This document shows, one piece after another, positions 1 to 12,353 of a stretch of 64,000 nt of DNA. The stretch is from Neodiprion pinetum (lineage: Eukaryota; Arthropoda; Insecta; Hymenoptera; Diprionidae). Made by a program: the position numbers and the translations under genes. The DNA is taken from NCBI RefSeq assembly GCF_021155775.2, contig NC_060238.1, positions 5,132,001-5,196,000 on the forward strand. Direction: 5' to 3'. The notes under the pieces were generated by a model. It saw nothing but the letters and a program-made list of their open reading frames with translations. It searched no databases and was not told the DNA's origin. The stretch's first letter is position 1; each line of letters opens with the position of its first letter.

Positions 1-215
1 GGTCGGAAAGTTGATTCTTCAAAGAACGGTCGGAATTCAATGCTCTTGCTCTTTGAAAATTCAAACGTACACATTTTTCGTACGTTGGCCGGCCTGCGTC
101 GCGGACAAGAATATCGCTGCGTGAAGATTTCGCCGACCAATGAGATTCAATTATTTGGCGCACGCGCGGTTGATTTTCAAGTTTCAAGAGATTCTCCCGG
201 TATACATGACTCTAC
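1..215 (+). repeat. Dispersed repeat, copy 1 (cut by window edge)
   Basis: About 205 bases match the reverse complement of 50738-50942 with roughly 14 mismatches by hand alignment (about 93% identity). The match begins at base 1, so the element runs off the window; its inner edge is near the motif cccggtat. It contains a CCAAT box and a GC-rich block gcgcacgcgc that is a perfect palindrome in the other copy. An apparent frame of ~50 codons is shared, but most differences change amino acids, so it is probably not coding. Confidence 0.8.
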
Positions 216-2127
216 ACATCGCTGTAGTTCATCCTTCGTCCTTTGTCATTCGTAGCCCGATATCCCCTAATTGGATGTAGCTTGAGCGGATGAGAACATG
301 AGAACGGTGCAACGACCCTCGGGAGGAGTGCTTTTCAATATCCTCGAACATTGGAAAGTTTATTGAGTGGATTCAGAGTCCGCAGTCCCTCGAGGTACAT
401 CCACCTTGCGTATACCTTATCCACCGCCTGTTTTTAATTTCGTCATGTTTTCGAATCAAGCATGCTTCAGATATCCTCGGAGCTTTCTTCCTTTTCTTAC
501 CTTGTTTCCTGCCATTTTCATTCGTAGCTGGTGCTTATTCGGATTTTCCTCGTTATCTCTGTGTGAAATTTTTGCAAGTTTATTTACGACTTTTCAAGTC
601 GGTTGATCAAATGTTCGTTTTTCTTTTACGTAACGTATGTATCGTGTAAGTTGAGCTTTTTTTTTTCATCTACTTCGGGTTCTTTACCATTAAAACAGCT
701 TGATATCTCAATTATAGATTCGGACATGAATGTTATGCGAAAGCAGATATTGGTTATATGTAGATATATACCGGCTTGATTAACCGAGCAGAAGGAATGA
801 ACGCGAGATCGTTGAGCACACGCAGATGGTGGAAAAGTCGTAAAAAATTTTTCAGTGGTCGTAATTACACGGTTTTATCGCTCGTTCAAAACGCTCAAGT
901 TTCAACATCCTTCTATATTCCTAACTATAAAGCTTAAGGGTTTCGTTTTAACGATCCAAATGATTAAAAAATAAACGCAACCATCACCTTTTCAAGAATA
1001 TCGTATTTATACCGAGGAGATTTATTCACTTCTTTTCAGAGTATTTCTCACCGTCAATAGCTCAATACAATCAGATTTAACGAACTTTTATACCCGAGTT
1101 GTTTATACATGAAATCTCGGCGCAGAGCGATGTGATTTTTGAAAATTTGCGATAAAAAAATAAAACAAAATAAAAATAACGCCACCTTTTCCATTCACCT
1201 ACGATCAGCATTGGTGGCAGATGTCTTTGTTGACTCTCCCTATCGAATCGTATCAGATACGATTCACTTCGTAAAGAACATTCGCTAAACGTGCTAAATT
1301 TAGATTCGACTCATCGACGTCGATCTATTTTTAACACTCTCGGGTCTTATCAGTTGTTGATACGCGGAAAGAGAATTTAGATGATAACAATTATACGTAT
1401 AAAGTCGCTTTTAATGCCTTGAAAATTCGACTTCAAGTAGAATAAGCTCGTCTGGAACTAAAACCACTATCGTTTCGCCCATTTCACGAGTACCCGAGTG
1501 GCTAAAACTAGAGCTAATAAGCTAATATACCCGAGGCAGAATTTAGTTTCAACTAGAAAGTGAAAATCTGATAATACAACGTGAAATATTTTACCACGGC
1601 AATTAATTGTACCGGTCTACCACGATCGTATTGTCCATAATTCTAACCCTGTAACAGTCCGAGAAACTTTTTCAATTCCAACAATTATCGGTTGTCAACT
1701 AGTCTAAAGTATTCGACACTTGACACGCGCTAACAAGGACTGTAATATTGTATCAGCGATGAGAATGGACAGCGTTAAAACAGCTGCAAGTATCACGGAG
1801 TCGTGGAACATTCATCGGTACTCCGTTCTCACTGGTATCTGATACACTAAAGTGTTGGAGGTCTCGTCAGTCTTAACATCGCAGGGGGAAATCCATTAAC
1901 TGTGGAACATGGACACCCTTCCGACCTGAAAGTCAATCACCCATGTGACACGACCATAAGCTAAGTAATTGGGAACATCTATGTCACGTGTCGCATCTTC
2001 TCCCTAAACATGTTTCAACCCTAACGATGATTCGTTAGGTCGGAAACCCTATTCGAAGGGGAAGGAATTCTTAAACGAAGAAAATAGATTTTGACTGGAT
2101 CGATCGATTGGAGCATCGATTCGAACG

Positions 2128-2172
2128 CTGAGAAAAATTTCATTTCAAAAATTTTTACAGTAACTAGAAAAT
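2128..2172 (-). mobile_element. Fragment of the TA-flanked MITE family (3' end)
   Basis: Reverse complement of the terminal ~40 bases of the MITE seen complete at 7893-8321: ctgagaaaaatttc at the terminus, then a match to the segment ending in ttctagttac. The rest of the element is absent. Confidence 0.55.
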
Positions 2173-5100
2173 CAAATCTTTAGTCACTTCGGTCACTCAT
2201 TTTCTTGACACAAAATTCACATTATCGCAGATAATACTCGCGCAGTGTTATCTTGAATAAATTGATAGTCAGCATGATAATTAAAAGGTTTGATTCAATT
2301 CTATATCGAGTTATCACAAGTATTTAGTTAAATCAAACGAATATCACTTGACTCGAATAATTCTTTCCCTCTCCGTGTATTCGATGCGGTATTTCGTTCG
2401 TGGTACAAAAGTTGTTTTTCTTTTTTTTTTTTCTGGGTAGAATATATCGGCTGGGTAATTTTTGAATCAGTAGTCATGACAACCGGTTGGCCAATTTGCC
2501 TCGGATATTAGGCTAGAAAATGGACAGAGAGCAAAGGAAAACAAATCGCGTTACTTCAACCCATTTAACGCGCCTTGATCTTCGATGTGAGAAAAATATT
2601 CTGGCATGGTTCGTGATTTTCGGGCATTTCGTGCCGATTTCTATCGAGTCTATTACCCTAGTTACAGGTTTCGTTGTCACAATTTCCTCTGCAGATCGAG
2701 GTGTCCAGATATGATTGATATAACTCTGCCTAATTATAACGCAAGTGTTCAATTGTAATTCTATCACTCTCGCCGATCTAACTCGTGTCACCAAAATGCG
2801 CAATTCGAAACCTCGTCGCCAGTTTAATGCGCAGAGATTCTAGTCTTTTTGATTATCATGTAAATTTCGATGCTAGAATTCTCTGCATTATTTCTGCCTG
2901 TAATTTCAAGACTAGCGTTGCTTCGAATGATTTTACTGGCTACTTTCGTCGCGCTTAAATTTTCATCGAACTGTGCTTAACACTTTTTTTCCAGTTTATT
3001 TTGTTGATTTGATCAAAATTGACTAAATTACAGCGGTGATTTTGTCTCAAATTCAAAAAGACTTGTTTTTTTTCTCAAGTTATAGGTAAAAAAAAAAAAA
3101 AATCATTACAGCAGAATCACTCTTCCACAAATTATACGTAAAAGTTTTCACGGTAGTTTTTCTCTCGAAATCTCGCATAGTTTTTCAAATTTTTATGAGA
3201 ATACGATTTGAAACTATTTTTAAAAATTATTCCAGACAAAGTTTAAGAACTTTTGTAGAATATCGTAAAGCGGAACAGTTTTCCAATTTCTTATTTTTTC
3301 GTGTTTTGCAACAGATCATAGTTTGAAATAAATATGGAGGTTAGATTTTGAAAAGAATCGTCGCCATTTTTCTACGAGGCATTTTTCCCACCTTTTAGTT
3401 TATTTCAAAAGGGAAGCTTTTGATATGTAGAAAAAAAAAAATGTTATACTCAGGGAAATGTGTAACAATATCGCTCAGTCACATTATGCGTAAAAATATT
3501 CCTGCAAAACACGTCCATTAGATAATTTGAAAGAAGTAAAAATGGCTATTTTCCTTGAAGCCGCAGAGAGACGAAGAATCTTAGCGAGGATTTGGATATG
3601 GGGTATTTTTTTTTTTTTTTTGTTTATCTTACATCGCGTTTCATGCAAATCATACAAAGCTCGTAATATTTTCTGCACGTTGAACTCGACGTACTAAAAA
3701 TGTATATTATACTTTTCTGCGAAATATATGAATCTTTTGTCCCAGCCAGCCGGAAAGAATTTTTCAAGAGCATTGTCGAGATGGCCAAAGCGATAAGATT
3801 TAGAGGGAAAATTTGGAGATGACTCGGCTCGACCTATTTCGTGGCACAAGCTAGCTACGACTATTAATCCACGCTGACAATGAGAGAACTGCTAAGCGTG
3901 CAAGAATTTTGGAATAACTGAATTTAAGACGGGGGAATTTTTCGACGTTGTTGAAAAGAGTGAAAAAAAAAAAAAAAATTTTCATACCGTTATTTGTTTT
4001 TTCTATTCCAACGAGAAAACAAGAGAAAATTTCATTCCAAGTTATTCCATCGAAGCACTTTTGCGTCTAACACGTTTCTCCGCTGCTTGTTAATGGTAGA
4101 ACATTATTTTCAAAACAGTTGTCAGTAAACGACGATCGAATTGTTTTCACAGCTCGTCAAGGCGTCGAATGGAACAGAATATATGTACAATTTAGTAATG
4201 AACGGGAAATATATGCCGTGCGATCGTTGTTTTATTTTTCCCCTAATTTTCATTTACTTTTCACGGGTTGGGCGAAAACGCCTGTAAGATAAATTACATC
4301 TGAGCCAGACATCGTAGTTTATTAGGCAATTAGGACACTACTTTGTCCCTTCGCCCTGGTCGAACATTATCCAAGAATGGAGCCACTTAATCACTACAAT
4401 TCTGAGAAAGTTTTTGTTATAGTTTTCTTCGCTGCTAAGCGGCAAGAAATTTTCAAAGCTAGGTATTTTTAGCGATGATAAGGAAAGTTTCGAAAAGAAT
4501 TACCGTCTCTTATCACTCCGTGACGCTTTAATGTACGATATATCGTTACAGTTATAATTTACAGTTGCGCGTGCGATGTTTATGCAATTTCGCTGAAACC
4601 TGCATCGGCTGTGTTATATTGAATTCCAATGATATCAATTTCGAGTCGTAATCAACAGGATTAAATAATCATTATCCCCGGATTGATAACGCATTCAGCG
4701 AATCATCGAATCAGGCCACGATTGTATGCTCCACTTGGAATAATAACGCTGTGAAGGTTTTTCGATTTCTGCGAGTACCGATCGTTTTAAAAGCTTCGAA
4801 TCACACGCCAACTGTAAATAATTTCAAGAGTATAACAGATCAATTTTATAATCAGCATATTCATTTCGAGCCGTGATTGAATAAATGACAGAGAATTTCA
4901 AAGGTTCGTAAAACCTTTGGTTTTCTCAGATGAAAGTGTTGTTTTTTTTTTTTTTTCCCCCCCCCCTTCTTTTGATGAAAGTTTAATGAAATAAAAGATG
5001 GCGGCTTCTTTTCGGATACCCAAGCGGAGTACTCGAGGCGATCACCTTTTTATCACATACTTTCGATCGCAATATCCCTGCGATGGTGACCCCCCCCAAG

Positions 5101-5734
5101 TCCTCTGACGATATTATTAATTAATTTGAATCAATTAGGCGTATTCAAAGTACACACGGGCTTTGAGTATGGCCAGTAGCCTCGAGGTAGAACTAATTTG
5201 CCCGCAATTACGGATGTTGGATTGTATAAGTTACACAATTCGGCCACTTAGTAATTGGATACTCGACCGAATGTTTCCGCATTCGCAGTTTACCATTTTG
5301 TCTGTATATCTCGTCATGTTTGCAATCTCTTACAATATATTGTTTCGACCCTTCCTTTGATTTCCGATATCTAGCGAACCGGTCAATAATTCGTCATCTC
5401 GAACGTTCTCGGTTTCGCCGTTTAAGACTATGCGGTAGGCGGTATTTACCGACCGAGTAATATGTCGTTTATGTTTGCTATTATCAAATATTCCACAATT
5501 TTACGTGTCACGTCGAATAGAAATGTCTAAAAGAAGTTTTGTTTTACGCAACAATAATGCCAGTTACATGTATTCGTATTAACTGGATTACCACTTATCG
5601 CAGAAATACATTACCTGGAACTATTTTGACATAAAACGAAAAAATTTTTTAACACTTCTGTCCGGTATTGCTTGTGTGGAGAATTGCACCGATCGCGGTA
5701 TTTTCGCATTAGTACTGCACAGGTTTTAATATTA

Positions 5735-6140
5735 GTAAAAATAAGTGATATTTTACTCAGTCGGTAAATTCATTCATTTGTCTCATTAAATCCATCTCTC
5801 CGAATTTACAGTTTTGCGGGAGTACACGCGGTGATTACTCACTCTTTGATAACAGTGAAAATGACTGTCATTTCACTCGGTCGGTAAAAAAGGACTGCAG
5901 CATCTTTTTAAAATCGTTCGTTTCTATGGCCGAATCCGTTCCTCCGAATTTACAGTTTGCGGGAGAACACACGGTGATTACAAACTCTTTGGTAACAGTA
6001 AAAATGACTGTTATTTTACTCGGTCGGTAAAAAAAGTACTGTAGTATCCTTTCAAAATCGTTCATTCGTTTCACCAAATCCGTTCCTACGAGTTTACAGT
6101 TTGCAGAAAAACACACGGTGATTCCACACTGGTATTATTA
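5735..6140 (+). repeat. Tandem repeat, about 143 bp, three copies
   Basis: Three adjacent diverged copies share the motifs ttactcggtcggtaaa, gaatttacagtttgcgg and acacacggtgatta. The cggtcggtaa anchors are at 5758, 5878 and 6021, so the spacing is 120 then 143 bp; the first copy has lost about 23 bp. Each copy also contains a small dyad (aaaatgactg...tattttact). No function is apparent. Confidence 0.8.
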
Positions 6141-6850
6141 CCACCGTCGAGCCCTCGGGGTGGTCTACAAAAAACGAAATACTAAAAAAAAAAAGTAAAA
6201 AAAAAAAAAAAAAAACAACAAAGAACATCCGATGGAGTGATGGAGTAGTTCGGTTCGGCTGACTGATGAGATTCGTACGAATATTCGCGAGCGTGTGTTT
6301 TCGATCTCGTACCTCTACGCCTTCATCCGGGATTCGGGGTTATTTCGGCTCGTGTGGTTTCAACCCTTCGTTTGATTTCGCGGCCATCCCACGAGAACAG
6401 TTAGTTTTTACCCAAAGTCTCGCGAGGCCGAAACACTCCCGGATTACACGAGCACTTTTACCTGTTTTACGCCCTTAGGTATAGGTAACGGCAAAGTACT
6501 CTACTCCGACTAATTGCTGTTCATCCCTGTTATGAAATCACGGCACAACGGTGTGTTTACCACAAAATCGCTGCACCCCGATTCCAAATGCCGCAATATC
6601 GTCCTCGGCATGATTCGCATGAGGCTGAGTAGGTATATCCATCGGTCATCTGTCATCCCGAACCCTAAATCGTTTACTCCTCACCTTGCTGACTGGCCGA
6701 CCATGTGGTCGTCATTGTCCGACATCACGTCATTTACAGACTGGCCACACTCACGTATCCCATCTCTCCTATTCATCCAGCTAGGCTGGGCTTCTCTGGA
6801 TCTGAGCCGCAAATTCTCGGTGTTTGGATCGGAGTGATTTTCGAAAACTG

Positions 6851-6884
6851 ATATACTATATATATTTATATATATATATATATC
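6851..6884 (+). repeat. TA-rich microsatellite
   Basis: Alternating TA tract with two short interruptions; simple-sequence DNA. Confidence 0.85.
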
Positions 6885-7892
6885 TCAAAATGTACGGTCG
6901 AACTGCCGCTAATCACGAACAATTACTTTCGCCAATCGTTGATCCGCCCGAGCAGTAAATTCGGCGTAAAACGCGTGTTGCGGATTCAAACGCGAGTCAC
7001 TTAACTTTATTAACGATGAAAAGGTTTTCACTCCGCAGCTGCTGCACAGCATAAAGCGAAACGATTCATTCGAAAAATAGGATGAACTTAAGCTATCCAA
7101 AGTTTCGAGACCCGCGTTAATTGGTAGCCAATATACGTTTTTATGCTGTATATAAATGTATGGAGCATTCCATGCCAACTCACCGAGCCTGTAATCCCGA
7201 ACAATTTAGATTTTTCTAATAATTTTTTTCATCATCGACCTTATTTACGAAAATCAGCCGAAAACAGATTCGGGGTCTGATCAAATTCCGCTGACGTCGG
7301 AAATTTGGTATCAAATTTGGCACATATTTTTACCCGATGAATGATTTGAGTGAGTTTTTTTTTTTTTTTTTAATCCTTTTTTTCGCAACAAGTGAACAGA
7401 GATTGGTTTTGCTTACTTTCGCTCATGATACTCGAAATTCGGCTTCGTAGCGGGTCTTAGTTGCGAAAACTACGGTCAGAGTGGGAAAAATTATTTCATC
7501 CGTGAGAAAGGCGACACATTTAACATCAAAAAGACATCGCGTGTGAAATTCGCGAAAACTTTATCTGTGCGTAAAGAAATTCAATGACAAGGTTCAGTCT
7601 ACTTTTCTTTGAAGAAACGGAGCTTGTGTTTCTCACCAATGAGATATTCCGAGCTAAGATTCGAGGCCGGATGAATCTCAGCACTCTTCCAGTATGATTC
7701 AATTAGCATATAAAGGCTCCTCGCCTTTTCCCTGGCAAAGCGAGAATTGTATTCGCCATTTCACTCACGGTATGGAATTCACGGTGGGTGTAATAAGCGG
7801 AACACTTTTTTCGATTCTATTCGTTTAACTCTCTCTCTCTCTCTCTCTTTCTCACATCTCGCTGAAAATGATCCGATTGGTTTCTGCCTGTA

Positions 7893-8321
7893 CACTAAGA
7901 GAAATTTTTAGTTACGGTTACCGCTCAGTCCTTAAATATTTTCATTTGTTATCACAATCGAAAAATATACTTCTAGATAGAAAATGAAAATTAGTTTTCT
8001 AGCCGTTTCCGGAAAGTCCAGTATTCGTTACTATTCTTTCTCGTTACGATCACTGTTGCTAGATTTTCTTGCAACCGTTGCGAAAATGTAACGCTTGTGC
8101 GAGAATAAATTGACGTTAAAGCCTTGTTTAACTAAAAAAGTAGAGCAAACCTCAGAAACTGATTTGCGTTGCAATAACCGAAAAAGGATCGACGATAGCG
8201 CAAAATGTTTACGCGTACCTCGTTTTTCGTAATTCCAACAATATTTAAACAGTTTTTTTTTAACGATACCTGTTTTACTGAACTTTTCTACTTACCATGA
8301 CTAATAAAATTTTTCTCAGTT
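7893..8321 (+). mobile_element. Complete TA-flanked MITE, family 1
   Basis: A 429-bp element with inverted ends: CACTAAGAGAAATTTTTAG on the left and the reverse complement of AACTGAGAAAAATTTTAT on the right, flanked on both sides by TA. TA flanks are typical of Tc1/mariner-type target duplications (family knowledge). It has no coding capacity. Homologous pieces lie at 2128, 10005, 11780, 52619, 53701 and 57860, which proves a dispersed family; this copy appears the most complete. Confidence 0.82.
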
Positions 8322-9117
8322 TACCTAAAAATTGAATCAAATACGAAACTTTTTCCTTTCACCACGCTGAAAACATCAAAGATACGGAATAATAATTTAC
8401 ACGAAAATCTTGTGTCAAAATTAAGAGAAGCGATGCATTTTAAGAGATAAATTTTGTCTTCGTTATGCGGTAAAATATTTATTAAATAGCCGGCAGTCTT
8501 ACACGTTGTATGAACGATTTACATCGCTCGGACGAAGAATCGATTTGGGGTGAATAACTTAAAAGCCGTCTAATGGGGTAAATATGGAAATGTGGAAATA
8601 TTTTTACGGTTACACAGCTTGCTTGTATATTGATCAGAATCGCGAACTTGATTAATTTTATAATCAAGCGAAAAAATTATCCCATTCAAGCTGTTTTATT
8701 ATTTCACGTAAATTCTCTAGGACCTGATTGATCGGACCGAATGAAATATCTGAGGAAAAATTAACGTACAGCATCGCTCTTTGTAAAAGAAAAAAAAAAA
8801 ATATAATAACATTTTCCGCCCATCGTCATTCAGCCGGAAATAAAAATATCTCTCGGTGCAGCGTAAAACTTATCGAAAATGTATATAATGTTGCGCATCG
8901 CGTCCTGTTTTCTCGTACAGCTATATCTGTCTCTACACATGGGAACAACAAATCGCATTTTTCATACCAGTTTTGAATTCCTCAGGGAATTTCGCAGCGT
9001 GAAAAAAACGCCTCGCTAGTATAAATTCACTTTTACGATCTTTATAGTCGTAAATTCATCCGTTATTGGTAAAAACTGTGCAATTTCGTACATTTCCGTA
9101 TCGATTTTATTCCTCAT

Positions 9118-9153
9118 TCTCTTCTTCTTCTTCTTCTTCTTCTTCTTCTTCTT
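9118..9153 (+). repeat. (CTT)n microsatellite
   Basis: About twelve CTT triplets in a row. Confidence 0.95.
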
Positions 9154-10004
9154 GTTCCGTTCAAGTCGAGTGAAAAATTTGAATTTCCCGCCACGACACA
9201 GAAAGCCACCGCGTGTTCCAGAAATGGTCAAAGATCCATCGATCGTCCAAGTCCGAAGCCAAGTGACGAATACACGTTACGTCGGAGATCTTTTTCCGAG
9301 ATTCTCTCGTTGCGGCGAGTTGAATGAAACGCCTTCGTCGTTACGCTTACAGTCGGTGTTGTTGTATAAACCGCCGGTTTGCTGATCCTCTCGAAAATTT
9401 GACACGAATCCTCCCCTGGATCCGAACCCTCAGCGTCACGCTGCCGGTTGGCGTGGCGTTGGCAGGCAGGGTTTTCCTCTCTTCCACAATGATCGCCTCT
9501 ACTGAGCCGGCTACATTACCGTTCCCGAAGGGCGGTATGACGGAGGATTTTCTTTTTGCAACGCTCAGCTTCTGAGCCTCGCCACGACGCCGCTATAACT
9601 TCGGATAATGTACACACCCACATCGAGCCAGGCCTAGAATTGAACGGCGCGAGGAATCGTCGGCTCGGTAGACAGGGACAATACATTTTCAAACATCTGC
9701 GACAATCTGGTTACTAAAAACCACAATCTGTGGCCTGTTTTTGGTCGCATGACTCTCTCGGAGTACAGACTCGATTTACGATGGTTTAATGATTTATGGT
9801 GGCAGCACTGCGGTACTATGTTAATCTGTCAAAGGAGGCACAAGCCACCGGAAGTATGTTGGAATAGGGAACAGGGATTTAGTCGGTTTACGTCATGCAA
9901 CTTTTAATTACTTGTCACGTGAGCATCCATCTCCAGATCAATTCTGATACTTGTATCGTATATTGCACAAGTCAACGCGAATTTTGAGACCTGGGATCTC
10001 TACA

Positions 10005-10053
10005 CAGTTTTTTTTTTTCAACCATACCTGTTTTACTCAATTTTTCTCAGTGA
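10005..10053 (+). mobile_element. MITE family 1, terminal fragment
   Basis: Matches the right end of the 7893-8321 element (T-run, then atacctgttttactcaa and tttttctcagtg) with an internal deletion of the segment before the terminus. Confidence 0.6.
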
Positions 10054-10350
10054 GGCGTATCACAGTGACCAAATCCCGGAAAAGCTTGATCGCAATCTGT
10101 ACAGAATGTTTGTGAACCTGGAAGTGGCCAACTAAGTTTGTAAATCCGAGGTAGATTCGGTGTACGGATAAGGTCTGGAAACTGGTAGGAATGTGTTAAT
10201 GTGAGTTTCCCTATCTGCTTGTTCAGAATCTGCTCAGGGTGCCCAAGCACCAAGTGGCGCATCTTGTTTGTAGGTTCGTCGCAAATCCCCCGCAGGCCAG
10301 CGGATGCTAACGAGAAGAGAAACATTTCGGTAAAAAAAAAAAAAAAAAAA
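10054..10350 (+). other. GC-richer block ending in an A-run
   Basis: About 280 bases of noticeably higher GC end in a run of about 18 A (10333-10350), the layout of a poly(A)-tailed retro-insertion. On the minus strand the block is open for 92 codons from an ATG at 10323-10325, but I recognise no domain. No target-site duplication or tRNA-like box is clear. Could be a SINE-like or processed insertion, or plain intron sequence. Confidence 0.25.
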
Positions 10351-10501
10351 CCCTCAGCTTTGCAGGCGCATCCCTAATTTTCGGACATCCTTAGAAGAAT
10401 CCTGATCGATATTACTTTACATCATTTCCTCGATTCTCACGAACGAGACTTATTCAGGATTTGTAATTGGCAAATGGATTTCAAGTTTCTCTCGTGTCCC
10501 A

Positions 10502-10504
<3 letters not shown>

Positions 10505-10591
<87 letters not shown>
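10505..10591 (+). repeat. (TC)n microsatellite
   Basis: About 43 uninterrupted TC dinucleotides. Confidence 0.98.
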
Positions 10592-10595
<4 letters not shown>

Positions 10596-11658
10596 GATAA
10601 GTACGAAAATTTCATTTCATTCGAGTAAGTTGTAAATTTCAATGAATTGGGAGGGGGGTTCGCGGAGTGGAAACGATGGCTTTCGTCTCGAAGTATAATT
10701 ACTTTAAGGCACGTACCGACTTGAGGTATTTCATCTCAGTATCGAGACTCCACACGAACTTAGCTCGGTAAACTGATATAGATATAAGAGTACGGAAATA
10801 TGGATGGCAGAAGCGCCGGTGGCGATAAATTCTCTTCGACGAAACCAACTTTTCATCACACGCGTGATTCTTTCGTTTTATGAAATCGACGAACCTTTTC
10901 AGAGAAGTTTTTTCAACTATCCAGAAGTTACCACACTGACCTTTGTTCTCAAATAATTGAAGAATCGACTTCTTGCTTCGGAAGTTTAATGGTATCCTTT
11001 TGAAACATGCGTTTTGTGACAGGTTTTTATCGACGTGATAAACTTTGAGGGAATTTAGGATTTGGAACGCCAACGTTTTCTCCTCGGTGTCGTATCGATT
11101 TATGATTTGACTCATTCCGTGATATAAGAAACGATCGTTACGATAACCCTAAGAGTATAAAAAAAAAAAAGATAGCAGCTGTAACGCGATGTTTTCATGT
11201 TTCGCCTCGGTGTGGATGGTTTGATGTGTTTCGTGAGGTCGGTCAATTGGTTCGTTCGTCATTAGGAGAGACTTGAGGTCTTTCGGTGAGTAGGGTGAAA
11301 TGCTATTTCGAGTAGCAGCAGCCTTCTGCGAAACGAGCCAAGCCTCTGACCTAGAAATTTATAACTACGGGATGTATAGCTGTGTACACCATTGATTGAC
11401 TTTCGCGTCACGCAGTGCAAACGATTTTCCACACTCGTTTCTCACGGTAACTGTAGAGATCGAACCGTTTTGTTTTTCAACACCGATAAGATCAAACAAA
11501 GTGTGAAGTTGTGGATTTAGCGATCTTTAGTGATCTTTGATCGCGTTCGTTCTTCCCGAGGATAAACTTGGACCAATTTTTTTTTTTTTTTCTCAACCAC
11601 TATAACTCAGCTTTGACACCGACACAAAGTGTCATTGCTTGGCTGCTTTCAGCTTGGC

Positions 11659-11692
11659 TTAACCCTTTCAGTAACGGAAGCCACTTTTGTGG
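11659..11692 (+). mobile_element. Solo end resembling the 39.6-kb foldback element
   Basis: The stretch starts TTAACCCTT and contains a small palindrome around gccacttttgtggc. The element at 39600-39839 has the same TTAACCCTT terminus followed by gccacttttgtg. Only one end is seen here, so this is a fragment at best. Confidence 0.35.
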
Positions 11693-11779
11693 CACCCTTT
11701 ATTTTTTCTTCTTTTTTTTTTTTTGTCATTTTTTCTTCCATCCCGTACAAAATCTTGAATTTTTTTTTTGCATTTTCAG

Positions 11780-12068
11780 GCGAACAATTACGCAAAATCA
11801 GTTTCTAAGGTTTAATCTACTTTTTTTTAATTAAACAAGGCTTTAACGTCAATTTATTCTTGCACAAGCATTAAATTTTCGCAACAGTTGCAAGAAAATA
11901 TAGCAACAGTTATCGTAATAAGAAAGAATAGTAACGGATAATAGACTTTCTGGTAAGAGCTAGAGAACTAATTTTCATTTTCTACCTAGAACTATATTTT
12001 TTGATCGTGGTAAAAAATGAAAATATTTAAGGACTGAACGGTAACCGGAAATAAATATTTTTCTCAGT
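11780..12068 (-). mobile_element. MITE family 1, truncated inverted copy
   Basis: Reverse-complement match to most of the 7893-8321 element: the aaatgaaaattagtttt, ttcttgcaa.tgttgc and aataaattgacgttaaagcc blocks are all present in reversed order, ending in tttttctcagt. The outer ~140 bp of one side is missing. Confidence 0.78.
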
Positions 12069-12267
12069 CTGAGATGTCTGAATTTTCACCAACAAATACC
12101 GTGCCATTAGTTTCGAACAACTGTTCGAAGATCTCATACCAAGACATGCGTTGGTAAATTCGTCCGTGAATGAACTATTGACTTTACCAAGTCATAAGCG
12201 AAAGGAGTTGGATTTGTAGAGCGAATAACACAGGTTAATGCAAGTGGTTTTATACCCTTAAAGTTTA

Positions 12268-12353
12268 GGAATTAGGACTCGGATCAAAGGCATAAACTTT
12301 TCTTCTCGTTTCGTACAAAGAGATCGTACAACTTTGATCTTAGTCCTAATTCC
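12268..12353 (+). other. 86-nt imperfect hairpin, pre-miRNA-like
   Basis: Arm 12268-12289 pairs with 12332-12353: 22 positions with two mismatches, enclosing a 42-nt loop; weaker pairing extends the stem outward by several bases. Size and shape fit an insect microRNA precursor inside an intron, but a remnant of a small foldback transposon is an alternative. I do not recognise a known miRNA seed. Confidence 0.4.

Noticed and set aside
40..255. Conserved ~50-codon frame shared with 50757-50951
   Set aside because: The two copies differ mostly at amino-acid-changing positions, so there is no sign of selection on a protein; treated as a dispersed repeat.
10699..11115. 138-codon minus-strand frame starting with ATG
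   Set aside because: About one frame of this length is expected by chance in 64 kb of DNA with this AT content; no domain, no splice partner and no repeat homology.
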